Assembly: GCA_003339415.1 (NCBI GenBank)
Contig: PDHQ01000027.1
Coordinates: 124,001 to 188,000 of the forward strand
DNA length: 64,000 nucleotides
Direction: 5' to 3'
Source: Ophiocordyceps camponoti-saundersi (nom. inval.)
Lineage: Eukaryota; Ascomycota; Sordariomycetes; Hypocreales; Ophiocordycipitaceae
The first letter of the stretch is position 1. The number at the start of each line of letters is the position of its first letter. Of this stretch, positions 1 to 14,962 are shown one piece after another. The notes under the pieces are model-generated. The model searched no databases and was not told the origin of the DNA. It was given only the letters and a program-made list of their open reading frames with translations. Position numbers and translations under genes: made by a program.

Positions 1-1159
1 TAAAGCTTATAATAAAAGGGATAAGGCTACTAAAAGCTAGGTAAAGGGGGATAGCTACGGGTATAAGATTCCTATTAGAAGTAAAATTATCGCTTATTTT
101 TATATTATCCTATATTAGTATATTAAAAAGCTCTTAATCTATAAGATTTAATATAATATCGATCGCTTATAATAATATATTAATAGGCGTCTAGGAAGTT
201 ATATCTACTAAGTATATAACTATAAGTTAAAGCTACTTAGGTATATTATAATAAGAGGAAACCTTAATAGTAAGATAAGTTAAGGTAAATATAATAGATA
301 TAAGAGAAAGAGGGTATATAAGAAAGAAAAAAAAAGAGGGAAATAAACGAAAAAGAAAATACTTAAGTTTAAGTTAGTAAGGCGAAAAAATAAGTCCTTT
401 TAAAATTATTATAAGCTAGCTAGTATAGCTAATATTTACTAATTATCGCTTTTTAAGTATTTAAGCTATATAAGAAAGTATTTTAATAAGTTCTAGTAAA
501 AAGTTAAGTTTATTATATTTTTAATTATAGTGCTATCTATATATTAAATTATTTATAAGACTTTTCCTACTTATTAGTTTAGCCTAAATAAGCTAACTTA
601 AGTTAGCTATAGCTTAGTAAGTTTACCTTCCCTAGCTATATATATAAGATTACTTAGCTTAAATCTAGCTATCCTAACTATTTCCTAATAATATCTATAG
701 CTTTTAGCTTCTAATTTAAACTTAGCCTTAACTAGGCCCCTTTAGTTAGAGGCTTTAGTAATATAATATAGAATTAAATTAGTATATTAACCTCCTATAA
801 GCTATTCTATTTTCTTATTAGCTTTAAAAGCCTTAAAAATTTCTAAAGATAGGGTAAGGGGTAATAACCTATCTTACTATATATTATATAAAATCTCGGA
901 TAGTAAGAAGCTAAGTATTCGAACTATCTTATAATTTAGCTATCTTATAATTTTTAATAAGTAATCTAACTAAGATAATTCCTTAAGCTTAGCTTAATTT
1001 AGGACTTATAAGAAAATTTAATTTATAATTTTAATAAGGCTAATATTTTAGTAAGACTTAGATAGGGCTAGGATATAGGTAACGTGTTAAGCTTTTAGGA
1101 AGGCGGCTATTTCTCTAAACGAGAAAGTAAACCTAAGGTTTAAATATATAGCTATAAGC

Positions 1160-1375
1160 GTAAGGGCTACGAAGTCTATCTAGCTTTATAGTTAAACTAA
1201 AGTTTCTAATACGCTTACTATCCGGTACGCTATTAACTAAGTAAACCTTAAGAAATAGTTAATAATAACTAGTATAAACTTAGCGCTATTACTAATAGTA
1301 AGGAATAGCCTAATATAGTCTATACTAATAACTTAAAATAAGGCGCTAATAATAATAAGTTAATTTAGTAACTTA
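1160..1375 (-). pseudogene. Gypsy-type integrase core remnant, RIP-mutated
   Basis: Minus-strand 1312-1329 reads ISIDYI and 1252-1269 reads VIINYF, separated by a stretch ending SAKFIL. This matches the start of the retroviral-type integrase catalytic core, where the first acidic residue lies in a V/I-x-x-D-Y/F-I motif followed by ILVVxDYFSRF; here the second Asp has become Asn by a RIP-type change. Several stops downstream are explained by CAA/CAG or TGG changed to TAA/TAG. Together with the reverse transcriptase relic upstream it identifies a dead Gypsy element on the minus strand. Confidence 0.6.
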
Positions 1376-2659
1376 GGTATATAAGGTATAAAGAATAAAT
1401 ACTTAATATAGCTTTTTACGTAAGCTATAATATTTTAAGCTATATTTAGCTAGAAGATATAAGTAAAAAGTTATTTATATATTAGTTTTAGGCTAAAATA
1501 TCTTACTTTATTATAGGCCTATCTTAGTGCTTTAAGCACCTTATCTAGTAAAAGGTAACGCTGCTAATCTTTAGATAGGTGGCGATATAAGAGGATATGC
1601 CGCTTAGGGTATTATCGAAAGGATAAGGCTTATCTTTTTACTCGTGCTAATTTAATCCGGTCCCGAGGATTAGTTAATTTTCCTTTAGTTAACTATTTAA
1701 CTAGCTCCCTATATTAAGTATTTTAAGCAAATCTAGCTAGAGATATAAAGGTATTAGGCTATCTTAAAGTAATTATTATTAGTATAAGTTCCTTAAGTAA
1801 TTTCTATCTTATTTACTATTATAATAATTTAAGGGCGTCTTATTATAATTAAGATAGCTTAGGTAAGGCTTACCTAAACTTATCTATTAGTAGTATCTTA
1901 ATCTTATTACCTCTTAAGTATTTAAGTAAGTCCTTAAAGCTAGTTTTTCTATCTTTCTATTTTTATAAGCCTTTACTTAAGTCGAAGTAGCCGAAATCTA
2001 TAGTATCTAAAATATTATAGTTATTAGATAGGAATAAAGTCCGTAATAGGCCGTTTACTATAGTATTTCTATCTCTAAAAATATATTTAAGGATAATATT
2101 AAGCTACCTTAGCTCTATTACCTACTTAGTATAAATACCCTTATATCTTTTTACTTTTAGGAATTAGGTTAAAAGTAGGTAGTTAATAAAAATTACTAAT
2201 AGCTAAATAATATAAAAGAAATACTTATATTATTAATAAAACTTAATAATAGTATAAAGTTCCCTCTTATATATTCCGTAATTCCGCTAGGTTTTTATAA
2301 GTAAGAAGGAATTATAAAGAATAGGTACCTTAACCCTATCTCTTTCCTATAATATAACGTAGCTTACGCTATATTTCGATATATTAATATAAACCTATAC
2401 CGGCTTATTAAGCTTAGGGCTATATATTACTATTATAGCTTTAGCTATAAATTTTAAGATCGTAAAAAAGAGAGCTTTATACGGGCTCTAAATAAAGAGT
2501 ATATTCCCGGTAAGTTTAGTTAGAGGTCTAAAAAGCTCCGTATAGTTAGTAATCTATCTTCGATATAAGCTTATAGCCCTTAGGAAAGCTCGAACTTATC
2601 GCTAATTTACCGGCATAAGCTAGTTTTTAATCTTTTATAGCTAGCTAAGCTTTATTATA

Positions 2660-2965
2660 ATTTAACCTCTTATATAGTATACCTATTTAATAGTAAGGAT
2701 ATTTATTATTCCTAAGAAGACCTTTTTAAAACTTAACTAGAGGAGAGCTTATAGTAATCGTAGTAAGAAGTAATCCTTAATAAACTATTATTACTCCTCG
2801 AAGTTTATATACTTAGCAAAAATATCGTTAATATAGTTATCTAAAAGTATAATATAATTATTTTCTAAAGGTATTACTAGTAATAATAGCTTAGGTAAAG
2901 ATTTAAGTATAGCCTTAAAAGCTAATTTTATTATTTTAATAAAGCTATAAGCTGCTAACTAAGTT
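2660..2965 (-). pseudogene. Gypsy-type reverse transcriptase remnant, RIP-mutated
   Basis: On the minus strand one frame stays open for about 45 codons through 2821-2835, which encodes YINDI. This is the expected RIP product of the reverse transcriptase YxDD box (D to N by G-to-A). The residues just after it read AKYINFEE, then broken codons, then FIKDYFL and LSFKKVFLGI, matching the order seen in fungal Gypsy polymerases after the catalytic box (inference from recalled family pattern). In-frame stops follow at former Gln or Trp codons. The integrase remnant lies about 1.5 kb downstream on the same strand, the normal RT-to-integrase order of Gypsy elements. Confidence 0.6.
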
Positions 2966-5900
2966 CCTTATAGAAATCTTATTAGTTATAATTAAAAAAA
3001 ACTTAAGATTTAGAATACTAGAATATAACGGAGCTTAGGGGCTATAAGTATAGCCTAATAGCTATACTTTAAATCGAATATATTAAATAAACCGATCTTA
3101 AAGTTTAAGAGTCGGTTATAAAATTCTAATAATAGGGGAATTATAATACTTAGTAAGTCTTCGTTTACGTTATAATAATTTATTATTAGCTTTTACTTAG
3201 CTTAGGGATTAAATTTATCTTTAATAATTATAATAAGTTTAGCTAATTACTAGCTTAGTTTACTATTAGCTATTATTATATACTTATAAATCCTAGAGTT
3301 AATATTCTTACGAATAATCTTCTTTATTTAATACCGCTATAAAATATTCTATTTTTTTTTTCGATTATAGTATTATAGTTTCGTCCTAAGTATAATCCTT
3401 AGGTAATATAGGAAGAGGTTTATTAGTAATATATCTCTTATATCTTAACTTTTAAGGTTACGATATATATAAAATATATATATAATCTCCTCCCTTAAGT
3501 ATCCTAAAATTAAGGGTTTAAGCGTAATACTATATAAATCGAATTACTTTATAATTAAGTCTCTATTAATAGTTTAGTTAATATCTCGCTATTAGATTTT
3601 TTTTTATATTAGGAATAGGGATACCGGGGGTTCCGTTACTTAAGGACCTAGCTAATACTATCTATCTAGCCTCTAATATCGCTTAGTATTAAAGGTAACT
3701 TCTAAGCTAGCTACCGCTCCCTTAATTATAAAAAGCTTAGGTAGTAGCTATTTAGAGTAAAATAAAGCTAATATAAAATAATCTTAAAACTTAGCTTTAA
3801 TATTTATATTATCTCTCCTTATTAGTTAAGGTACGTAATAAACTAAAAAGGTAACTAAGTTAAAGTAAAAATATTTAAAAGATAATATAAAAATATAAGC
3901 CTCTTATAAATATAGTTTAGTAACTTACCTAAGTTATTATTAATATTTTAGTTTAAAGATTCTATATTAAATATATAATTAATATTAAAGCTATCTATAT
4001 CTAAGTTTATATCCTCTCCTAAAGATAAGGAAAAATCTAAAGGTATTCCGATAAATTTCTTTAGTAAAGGCGGCGTATTAGGGGCGAGTATAATCTTCTA
4101 CTAATTAGTAAAAGCTATAACTAGGCTTTTTAATATAACTAATTTATCCCCCTTAAAAGTCCTACTAATCTTAATAATACCCTCCTATATATTAATAATA
4201 GCTCCGATATCGAATAATTATAGAAGTTTTAAGATAATAAGAACGTTATCCGAAATTATAAACTTATTTTTAAGCTTAATAATAGCCTAAATTTCCTTAT
4301 CGATACCTTATATAAAAACTTAAAAGATAGTAAAATCTTAAATTAGCTACTTTCCTATATTAGTAGTTATTATAAATAACCCTTAAAACCTTATATTACT
4401 TAAGGGCCTAGTTTTAATATTATATTTATAAACGAAGTTAAGGTTAAGAAAGTTTACCTAAAATCCTTAGTTAGCTAAAGTAATAATAAGGGATAGCTTA
4501 AGGGATATACGCCTATCTAGTTTATTAAATATAATAATATATAAGACTCTAAACTACCTAATAAAGTTTTTTTACTATAATTTAGTATTTACTATAAATT
4601 AGTTAAATTTAGTAATATTACTATCTACTATCGTTATTTTAGCTTTAAGTTTAGCCTTAGCTTTACTTTTTCCCTTTTTTATCTTAGTTAGAGCTTATCG
4701 CTTACGCGATAATAAGTATTAGAATTACTTAGCGCCCTCTAAACTTACTTATTAGAAGTTAACTAAGTTAATTAATATAATAAAGCGTTTTATTAGCTTA
4801 ACTTAATTAATACTACTTATACTATTTTTAGCTTATACCTTTATTAATCCTCTCGGAGCTTATTAAGATATATATAGCTTATTAAAAAATCCTATACTTA
4901 GGTTTTTTATAACCTTAGCTAGTTTCTTATAACGGAGTATAGCTTTAAGATTTAAAGCTAATTTAAAAGTCTTTTCGATAATATCTAAGCGTAAGGATCG
5001 GCGCTTAATAGGATAATAGTTATCTAAGCCTACTATTATAATAATTACTATAAGTATCTTTTAGATAATCTTATTAAGTTTAACTTTATTATCTTTTATT
5101 AATATAATCTAATTTAACTTATTTACTAAGCTTTCTTTTAAATTTAACTTATTTATTATAATAGTAAGGGTCGCTTAGGTAATAAGAGTAATATTTCCTT
5201 AATCTAAGCTTAACTTTAATAAGACTATATTTAAGTAAATTTAGCTAGATAAATTACTTATTAACTTACCTAATATATTATATAGCTATTAGATTAGTTC
5301 TTAAGTTAAGGATTATTCTAAGTAATTATTAAACTTAATATTAACTTAATATACTGGAATTTATTATATTAGCGCTAATAGCGGGATAGCTAAACCCCTA
5401 ATACCTAAGGTATTAGTAGACTTACTAAAGATAAGCCCCTTAAGGATATTTTTCTCCTAAGTTTATAAACTTTTATAAAATAAAATAAGATAATTTAATA
5501 CCTTATAGCCCGCTTCCTTATATTAAATATATATAAGTTAATTTTAAGGAAAGAAAAAGGTATTATTAATATAAATATTTAATAAATTCTTAGCGTTATA
5601 ACTTATTATAGTAAAATTTACTTACTTAGGTACTTAGTATCTTATTATCTTAAAAAGCTTAAAATTACCTTATTTTTAACCTTAACCTCGATTAACTCTA
5701 TTAAGTTTATTTTAGTAATTAGGTTTTACTATAATAAGCGTTATAAATAATATTATTTTATAAATATCTTATTAAGGAGTATATTTAATAAGGGATATCT
5801 TAATAAAATTAAAAGCTATAAATACCGCTTATTATTCTTATACTTAATTTTAAAAATCTTATCTTAGGGTAAAACTTAAGCGCTATCTTATTAGTATATT

Positions 5901-7320
5901 AGGTAGATACCTAAACTTCTCCTAGAAAAGATCCCTTATTATAGCTATAATAGCTACTTACTCTTAAACTTAGCGGTTAGCTTATTTAGCTACTTAAATC
6001 TCTATAAAAGCTTAAACGATATCCTAAGCTTCTATTAAGCTAGTTAAGGCGGTAGCCCGTTATAATATAATAATATAATATAATTTTTAATTAGTAATAT
6101 TAAAAATAAACTTATAAATAATTATATTTAGGAATATATTTTTAAAAGCTAATAATAAGAGGCTATTCTAAATAAAATCCTTAATATTAACTAATCGAAA
6201 TATCTAATAGGTCTTATAATAATAAGCTTAAAAAAACTTACCTAAGCTTTAGCTAAATTATATTAGTATTCGTAGCTATTATAGAATATAACTAAAAGTA
6301 AACTTTTCTTTTAAAATTATCTATAATAGATAAAAGTTATTAAGCGTAGCTTTACTTATTTTAGTATATTTATAAATATCGTAAAATATAATATCGCTAT
6401 TTATAAAGTTTATAGCTTTACTTATTAAGTTAATATTTATAACCTTAATTTTCTTATTATAATATTTAGTAGCTTTATTAAGCTTAGTAAACGCTAAGTT
6501 AATAGCTTTTAGCTATCGGTAAATATTACTATTACCTCTAAACTTACTTATATCCCTATTAGTAAGGGTTTTAATAACCTAGCTATAGCTATTTAAAGAT
6601 AAGGGCCTATCTATATTTAAGCTCCGGTCTAAGTTTAAGATATCCTTAGCTATTTAGAAATAAGTATTAAAAAATAAAGGCTACTATTTAAATTAGAGGG
6701 CTATAGTAAATTTAGATAATATAAGGAATAAATTAAGATTAATAAGAACTAATATAGGACTTAAATAAGAAGAAGATATTAAATATAATAATTTTAGTAT
6801 ATAGTTTTAATATTTTTAGTATATATAAAGAAAAGAGAAGAGAAAAAAGGGGAGAAAGGAGAGAAGAGGATAGGTTAGGTATTTAATTTAGGTAAGAGCT
6901 ATCTATATCTATAAGCTAAGAGGTAGGAGGCTAGAACTATTAAGCCCTTATAAGTTAGAAAAGGGAAGAACTAAGTAAGGAAAGTTAGGTCTTAGTTAGA
7001 GAGAAGGTTTAAGAGGAAAAAGGGGTAAAGATAAGGCTTTTAGTAATATTAGTTAAAAAGGCTAAGTTAGTTAGTTATATAGATCTAATTTATAAAAAAT
7101 AAGGCGGTTAGCGCTAAGGGCTATAAGCCCCCTATTTTAATTATTAGATAAATAGCCGAGTTACCTAATTATTAGAAATAGCCTTATATAGCTATAAAAT
7201 AGTATAATAAAAGGAAACCTATATATAGGTAGTAAAGTAAGGTTAATTATATATAAACTAAAAAGGCCTAAGCTATCTATTTATATCTAAAGTATAAGAG
7301 TTACACCTATATAACTAAGT

Positions 7321-7981
7321 TAGGTCAGGTGACCCGTGCCTGCTATTAACTGTGAGAGTACCGTCAGTTGGGATTCATTTGGCGGGGAAAGCAGCGTGGA
7401 AGTCCACTGACAAAGCAAGTATCGTTTTAGAAATGCTACCTGTGATCAGCACGCACTCGCAGTGGGGGCCGCGAGCTTGCTGGTCCGACGACACGGTGCT
7501 AAGTGTACGAATAGATACTCATATATCCGTACATACGGATAAAGGCACTCTTAGACAGAGGGCTGTGCTTGGACGAGGGAGGGCTACCGAGACACGGGCG
7601 GGCCGGAGGCGCCGACGCCATTGCAACTGAGAATGCGACGCTGAAGCTGGGGAGGCTTACATAACGGCTGAAGGGCTGAAGGGCTGAGGGCCAGCAGCCA
7701 GAAGACTGATGACTGGATCAGTGTCCAGGGAGAAAGGCCCTGCCATATCGGGCAGGCGGTGACTGAACGCGAAAAGGACACCACGTCCTTCTCCACCACA
7801 ACCTACCCTTACCTTGGCAGTAGCTGTTGGCCCTCAAGATCTGCTGTTGCGCTACCGCCGCCCCCATCACCAAAATATCCTCACTGCTTAGGCCTGTTGC
7901 GGCTTCGACCTATTGCTTTTCTTCGTCATCGTATCTTCTCATCATAATCAGGCTGCTGCTGCGCCGCCGCCGTCGACAGCC
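7321..7981. other. Boundary of the AT-rich block and SEC24 upstream region
   Basis: Composition becomes balanced at about 7320. No gene is supported here. The stretch 7660-7980 is probably promoter and 5' leader of SEC24; it holds CT-rich tracts near 7840-7900. Confidence 0.5.
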
Positions 7982-10884
7982 ATGTCGGCTCCTCCCAACG
8001 ACGGGTACGGTCAGTTCCCCGGCCAGCAGCATCTCCAACAACCGCAACAACACCTTGACCAGGCTGGCAACCCCGTTCAGCCCGATGCTGGAGCCCCTGC
8101 CGTCGCCCCAGGAAAGAAAAAGAAGAGAGGCTATGCTGCTCAAGCCTTCGATGTTGGCGCTGGGCCGAATGCTGCCCAGATGCCCGGCCTCGGTCAGCCG
8201 CAGCTGCAGCCGCAGTATGGCATCCAGCCCGCCCACCAGCAGGCCCAGGGTTACGCTGCCTTTCCTCCAGCCGACGCTCAGCAGCAAGTCTACTCGCAGG
8301 GCTACGGCGCCCCTCAGCCTGGTCTTCTTCAACAGCAGCAGCAGCAGCAGCAGCCGCAGCCGCAGCCGTACGGCGGCTACCAGGCCCCCGACCAAGGCTA
8401 TCCCACTCCGGGTGCGGCCGGCATTACCCAGGGCATGGCCGGGATGCAGCTCGGTGGTCAACAGCCGCAACAGCAGCAGCCGCAGATGGGACAGCAAGCC
8501 CCTCGCGCCGGGCCCCTTAATCATCTCTATCCCACAGACTTGACGAACCAGCCATTTTCCGTAGTCGAGCTTGACATACCACCTCCTCCCATCGTGCTGC
8601 CTCCTAACGTGAGTCTGCTCCTTTTGTCTCGCTTGTCTCGACACCTACTAAGATCCAGCAGACGAGCGTGACCTCGTCGCCCAATGCCAATTGCCCCCCG
8701 CGCTACGTCCGCTCGACCCTTAACGCCGTTCCAACCACCAATTCGCTGCTGAAGAAATCCAAGCTGCCCTTCGCCCTTGTCGTTCAGCCCTACGGTGCGC
8801 TGCATGATGACGAGGACCCGGTTCCCGTCGTTCAGGACCAGATCATCTCACGTTGTCGTCGATGCAGGACATATATCAACCCATTCGTCACATTTCTCGA
8901 TCATGGCCACCGCTGGAGGTGCAACATGTGCAACCTCAGTAACGATGTCCCTCAGGCCTTCGACTGGGACGCTGCCGCTCAACAGGCGGCCGACCGCTGG
9001 CAGCGCTATGAGCTCAACCACTCCGTCGTCGAGTTCGTCGCCCCTCAGGAGTACATGGTCCGTCCGCCACAGCCGTTGGTTTACCTCTTCCTGTTCGACG
9101 TGAGCTACGCGGCGGCCTCCAATGGTCTCCTCGCGACCAGTGCGCGCACCATTCTCGATAGCCTCTCCAGAATACCAAATGCAGACAGGCGCACGCGCCT
9201 TGGCTTCCTCGCTGTTGACGCCAGCCTGCATTACTTTTCCATCCCCAAGGATGAGGACGAGAATAGCGACACCAACATGCTGGTCGTCAGCGACCTCGAC
9301 GAGCCCTTCCTACCGGTCCCCCACGACCTCCTCGTGCCTCTGACGGAGAGCCGACAGAGCATCGAGCGCTTCCTGCAGAAGCTTCCAGACATGTTCCAGC
9401 ACAACCAGAGCAACGGCTCTTGCATGGGCTCGGCCCTGCGCGCGGGACACAAACTGATCTCAGCCCTTGGCGGCAAGATTGTCGTCCTCACGGCGTCTCT
9501 GCCCAACATCGGCGCCGGCAAGCTGGAGATGCGCGAGGACAAGAAGCTGCTGGGCTCGTCCAAGGAGGGCAGCCTGCTGCAGACGGGAAGCAGCTTCTAC
9601 AAGAGCTTCGCCGTCGAATGCTCCAAGAACCAGGTTTCCATCGACATGTTCCTCTTCTCATCTCAGTATCAGGATGTTGCGTCCCTCAGTAACCTGCCGC
9701 GCTACACCGGTGGTCAGACGTGGTTCTACCCCGGCTGGCACGCGTCCCGGCCCGAGGACGCTCTCAAGTTCGCGTCGGAACTGAGCGACTACCTGTCGTC
9801 AGAGATTGGGCTTGAGGCCGTCCTTAGGGTCCGCGCCACCACGGGCCTGCGGATGAACACCTTTTATGGCAACTTCTTCAACCGCAGTTCGGATCTCTGT
9901 GCCTTTCCGGCCTTCCCGCGCGACCAGTGCTACGTCGTGGAGGTTGCGATTGACGAGAATATTAACAAGAATTTCGTCTGCCTCCAGACCGCGGTACTGC
10001 ACACGACGTGCAATGGCGAGCGTCGCATCCGGGTCCTGACCCTGGCCCTGCCGACGACGACGAACCTCTCGGACATGTATGCCTCGGCCGACCAGTGCGC
10101 CATAACGACGTATTTCAGTCATAAAGCGGTCGAGAGGACGCTGAGCAGCGGATTGGAGGCGGCCCGCGACGCGCTGCAGGCTAAGCTCACCGAGCTCCTC
10201 CAGACGTTCAAGAAAGAGCTGGGCGGCGGCAGCATGGGCGGGGGGGGTCTGCAGTTCCCCGCCAACCTGCGTGGCCTGCCGGTGCTTTTCCTCGGCCTGA
10301 TCAAGAACGTGGGCCTGCGCAAGTCGACGCAGATTCCGTCCGACTTACGTTCGGCGGCGCTATGCCTGCTGTCGACTCTGCCAGTGCCGCTGCTGATGCG
10401 CTACATCTATCCCCGGCTCTACTCCCTGCATGACATGCCGGACAACGCAGGCGTGCCGGATGGAGAGACTGGACAAATTGTCATGCCGCCGGCTGTGAAC
10501 CTGACGTCGGAGCGGCTTGCTCCGCACGGTCTGTACTTGATTGACGACGGGCAGACGCAGTTCCTCTGGGTGGGACGCGACGCCGTGCCGCAGCTGGTGG
10601 CCGACGTATTCGGGGTGGAGGACCGGACGCAGGTGCAGGTAGGCAAAACCAGAGTGCCGGAACTGGCCACTGATTTCAACGAGAGGGTGCGGGCGGTCAT
10701 ACAGAAGAGCAGGGACCACAGGTCTCTTGGCGTCGGCAGTATAACGGTGCCGCACCTGTACGTTGTTCGAGAGGACGGAGAGCCCAGCCTGAAGCTCTGG
10801 GCGCAGACGCTGCTGGTGGAGGACAGGGCGGACCAGAGCGTCAGTGCGGCGCAGTGGCTTGGAGTGCTACGAGAAAAGGTTTGA
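7982..10884 (+). CDS. SEC24: COPII coat cargo-adaptor subunit Sec24
   Basis: Sec24 pairs with Sec23 in the inner COPII coat and selects cargo for vesicles leaving the endoplasmic reticulum. I join exon 1 (7982-8608) to exon 2 (8662-10884) across a 53-nt GT-AG intron, giving 949 residues, normal for the family. Residues 1 to about 190 are the expected Gln/Pro-rich disordered N-terminus. The junction reconstitutes the conserved PPN-TSVT stretch before [17 protein letters not shown]. The zinc finger has Cys at about 274, 277, 296 and 299 (CRRC and CNMC). Trunk, beta-barrel, helical and gelsolin-like regions follow, ending ...LGVLREKV. An AG three bases upstream (8658) would also keep frame and add one Gln. 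Start chosen at the ATG opening the proline/glutamine-rich segment. Confidence 0.95.
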
Positions 10885-12445
10885 ACCACCCCCCCCCCCC
10901 CCCGGGTTCCTTTTACATACTCTCCCCTTCCCCTAGTGCGCCATGAGTGGCGAGGCTGACCATTTTCTCGTTTTATGTAGGTTGTGCAGTAGCGAGCCAG
11001 GAGATGTACGTACGTACATACCTAAGTGATGTGTCTGGACTCTGCACGGGGCCCAGTTGTGAAAAAGGGGGAGCAGGAGAGCCAGGAATACGAGCCGCAG
11101 ATGGGAGGCGCTTAAAGGAGCTATCTATTGGCAACGGTTTGGTGGTGTGAGAAGAGCGGCGCGAAAATGTCAAGGACGATGCATTGCAAGGCAAAAGGGG
11201 GACGGCTTTCGTCTTTTGTCGAGAAGACTTACGCTCGGCCTCGGTCGTCTTTTCTTTAGCACGAAGATGCAAGCCACGTGAGTCTGGGGCACGGGCGCGT
11301 GTGCTGCAGAGTTCAGAGAATGCAGAGGGGGTGGGGGAGCCTTGGTGGAGAGTTTTAAAGAGATGTAGCGGCGCATGCAAAAGACTGTGCGACGATACAA
11401 AGGCAGTAGGGACCCCCCCCCCCGCGGCGGTCCGGTCCTTTTTCTGCCTCTGCTAAGGGACCGACCTACCTGCTAGCTATACATACATACACTCTATCCG
11501 TATAGTGGCCTGGCCTAATACCTACTGATGGGCAGGTATGAGGCCCTGCTACGGAAGGCACGTTTGGTACGGCCGCGGGTACAAATTGGCACGACCCCTC
11601 TCCCCCCTTTCTAGACAGATCATCATCCTTAGGTCAAATTGAGCACGACCGATTTGCTGCTTTGAGGCAGTTATCCTTTCTTTCTCCTACCTAGGTACCT
11701 AGTCATCAGCCAGTGGGAAGGTGTCCACCAGTAGGTAGGTGTCGACCAGTAGGCGTCCGCCACTAAGAGAGCCCATATGTAGGCTGTAAATGTGTTATAA
11801 CGGTGTTACGGTGGCCCGGTGGGCACCTCTCCAAGCACCTCGGGCTGATTACCTAACTCACAGCGTCTGAGCTTGCTGGTGAACGGACCCCGCCTTGGCC
11901 AGTGCGCCCGCCTCACTCCTCAATCCTCTCCAGAGCCCTTGCTCTTCTTCGTCTTTCCCTCAACCCCTCTCGGAGCCCTTTCATCATCGACGACAACGAC
12001 CACTAACAGAGCGAAATCTATTCCTGTTCGTGTCTGACGAAGCGGTTGAACGCAGCGAATTTCCTCTCCCTCTTTCCCCCTTCCCTTTCTTGCTCGCCCT
12101 ATTCATTGCCATTGTCACCCGTCTTTCCCCTTTCTTTTTCTTTTATTCCTTGTTCTTATTTCCCGCTTACGACTCTTCAATGGCTGCTCCGTCTGCGTGA
12201 GCTTCTTCTTCTTCTTCCCTTTTCACCTCGTACCTTTTTTTTCTTTCTAGCAATTATCCTTTTGACTTCGTTCGTCTCTTTTTTATTTCCCCTTCCTCTT
12301 ACCGAAACTTCACTCGGCCTCGCCTTCGTCTCTTGTCGACACGAGGCCCGAGCGGGTTTTCCGGCCGCAAAGTTCGCCTAGGTTTTTTTTGTCTGCTCTT
12401 CTATAGCCTTGCTTCCTCGGCTGGTCCATTTGGCCCCCCTCCGTT

Positions 12446-12481
<36 letters not shown>

Positions 12482-12717
12482 GGTGTGTGCGTGCGTGTGT
12501 CGTCCTCTCTTCTTCACCTCGCCGGTGCAGACTGTCCGATCGGAGACCGCTACCGCAACTCTTTTCTTTTCTTCCCTTCTTTCTTTCCTTAGTGTTTCTT
12601 GGGGACTTTCTTTCTTTCGCTCTATCACATCAAGAGCTGTCCGATATCGCTATTCGACTTCAAGCCTCCCATCGTCGTTCTTCGTCGGCCCGCCTTCCGG
12701 AATCATCCTGTCTAGTC
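10885..12717. other. Long intergenic and 5' leader region of the MAPK gene
   Basis: No gene is supported over 1.8 kb. It contains C homopolymers (10889-10904, 11411-11422), and from about 11900 onward a strongly pyrimidine-rich tract with a TC dinucleotide repeat at 12448-12478. Pyrimidine-rich leaders are common before highly expressed or regulated genes in filamentous ascomycetes; several short upstream ATG frames lie in it. Confidence 0.5.
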
Positions 12718-14174
<1,457 letters not shown>

Positions 14175-14962
14175 AGGCCGGTGGCTGGACAATGGACTGC
14201 GGTAATGGGGCTGGACCGAGAGGCTGAACCGAGCGTCTGGAGAGGCGGACAGGCGCCGCGTGACGTGACGTGGTGTGATGCTCCCGGGGCGGGGGAGGGG
14301 AATCGTTTTGACTGCGGAACTATTTGCTTTTTTGTTGACTTCGTCTGTCCATTTTTGGAGAAGTGATAAAGAGAGAGAGAGACAGTAAAAGAGAGAAGCG
14401 TGAGCACCGTGCGTCTCGGCTGCCACCTTGAATGCAGGGTCATGATGATGGCACTTAGTCGACGTTGACGACGGAGGGGGGGCCCGGCGCGTTTCGCTGC
14501 ACGCATAACCGCACTGTGCAGCCGTTAGAGTCAATCAGACGTAGGGAGGCAAGCGGGAGACGATCATCTCCCGTTACCTTCATGACTGGTAGCCTATAGC
14601 AAGCCTGCAGGCCTGTCTGTTCTTACACCTGCACCTGGAACCTACCTCCGTTGCAGGTGGGTGACGAATTGACGGCAACCGAAGACCGTGTCGGAAACAC
14701 TGTAACTACCTCACTATCTTATCAGCCTGCGCGGGTCTCGGACGACGTCGTGTCTCTCTGTGTGTCTTACTCTCTTGGCCTCTCTCTTCCTTCGCCCCCT
14801 CTGCTCCCCTTGTATTCGACTCTCCCCTCTCGCATCCGCTCCATGAAGTTTGCCTAGGAATTACCCGTCATTATTTCTTTTTTTTCTTCATCTCTACATA
14901 CATACATATATCCTAGAGAGGACACAATAAACCAGGCAAGGACGTCGCGTTCTTCGGCCCTG
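14175..14962. other. Intergenic region between MAPK and OXR1
   Basis: No gene is supported. It should hold the MAPK 3' UTR and the OXR1 promoter and leader; a short GA repeat lies at 14370-14385. Confidence 0.5.

Larger units (their letters stand above)
1..7320. mobile_element. RIP-saturated AT-rich transposon relic block (contains a Gypsy relic)
   Basis: The block is very AT-rich, has no open frame of 60 codons, and almost lacks the dinucleotides CA and TG (none in the first three lines; only scattered cases such as near 1083, 1525 and 1561). Loss of CpA with gain of TpA on both strands is the signature of repeat-induced point mutation in ascomycetes. CG is retained in places, so the target was CpA rather than CpG. 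Reading through the mutations on the minus strand shows Gypsy-type reverse transcriptase and integrase blocks (listed separately). The rest (about 3000-7300) is probably the remainder of this element and others, but I could not identify LTRs. The change to normal composition at about 7320 is abrupt. Confidence 0.85.

Noticed and set aside
7323..7334. GGTCAGGTGACC at the left boundary as a TIR end
   Set aside because: It shares only six bases with the right-hand TIR element; too short to support a relation.
10419..10889. Minus-strand frame over the SEC24 3' end
   Set aside because: Shadow of the conserved gelsolin-like region of SEC24.
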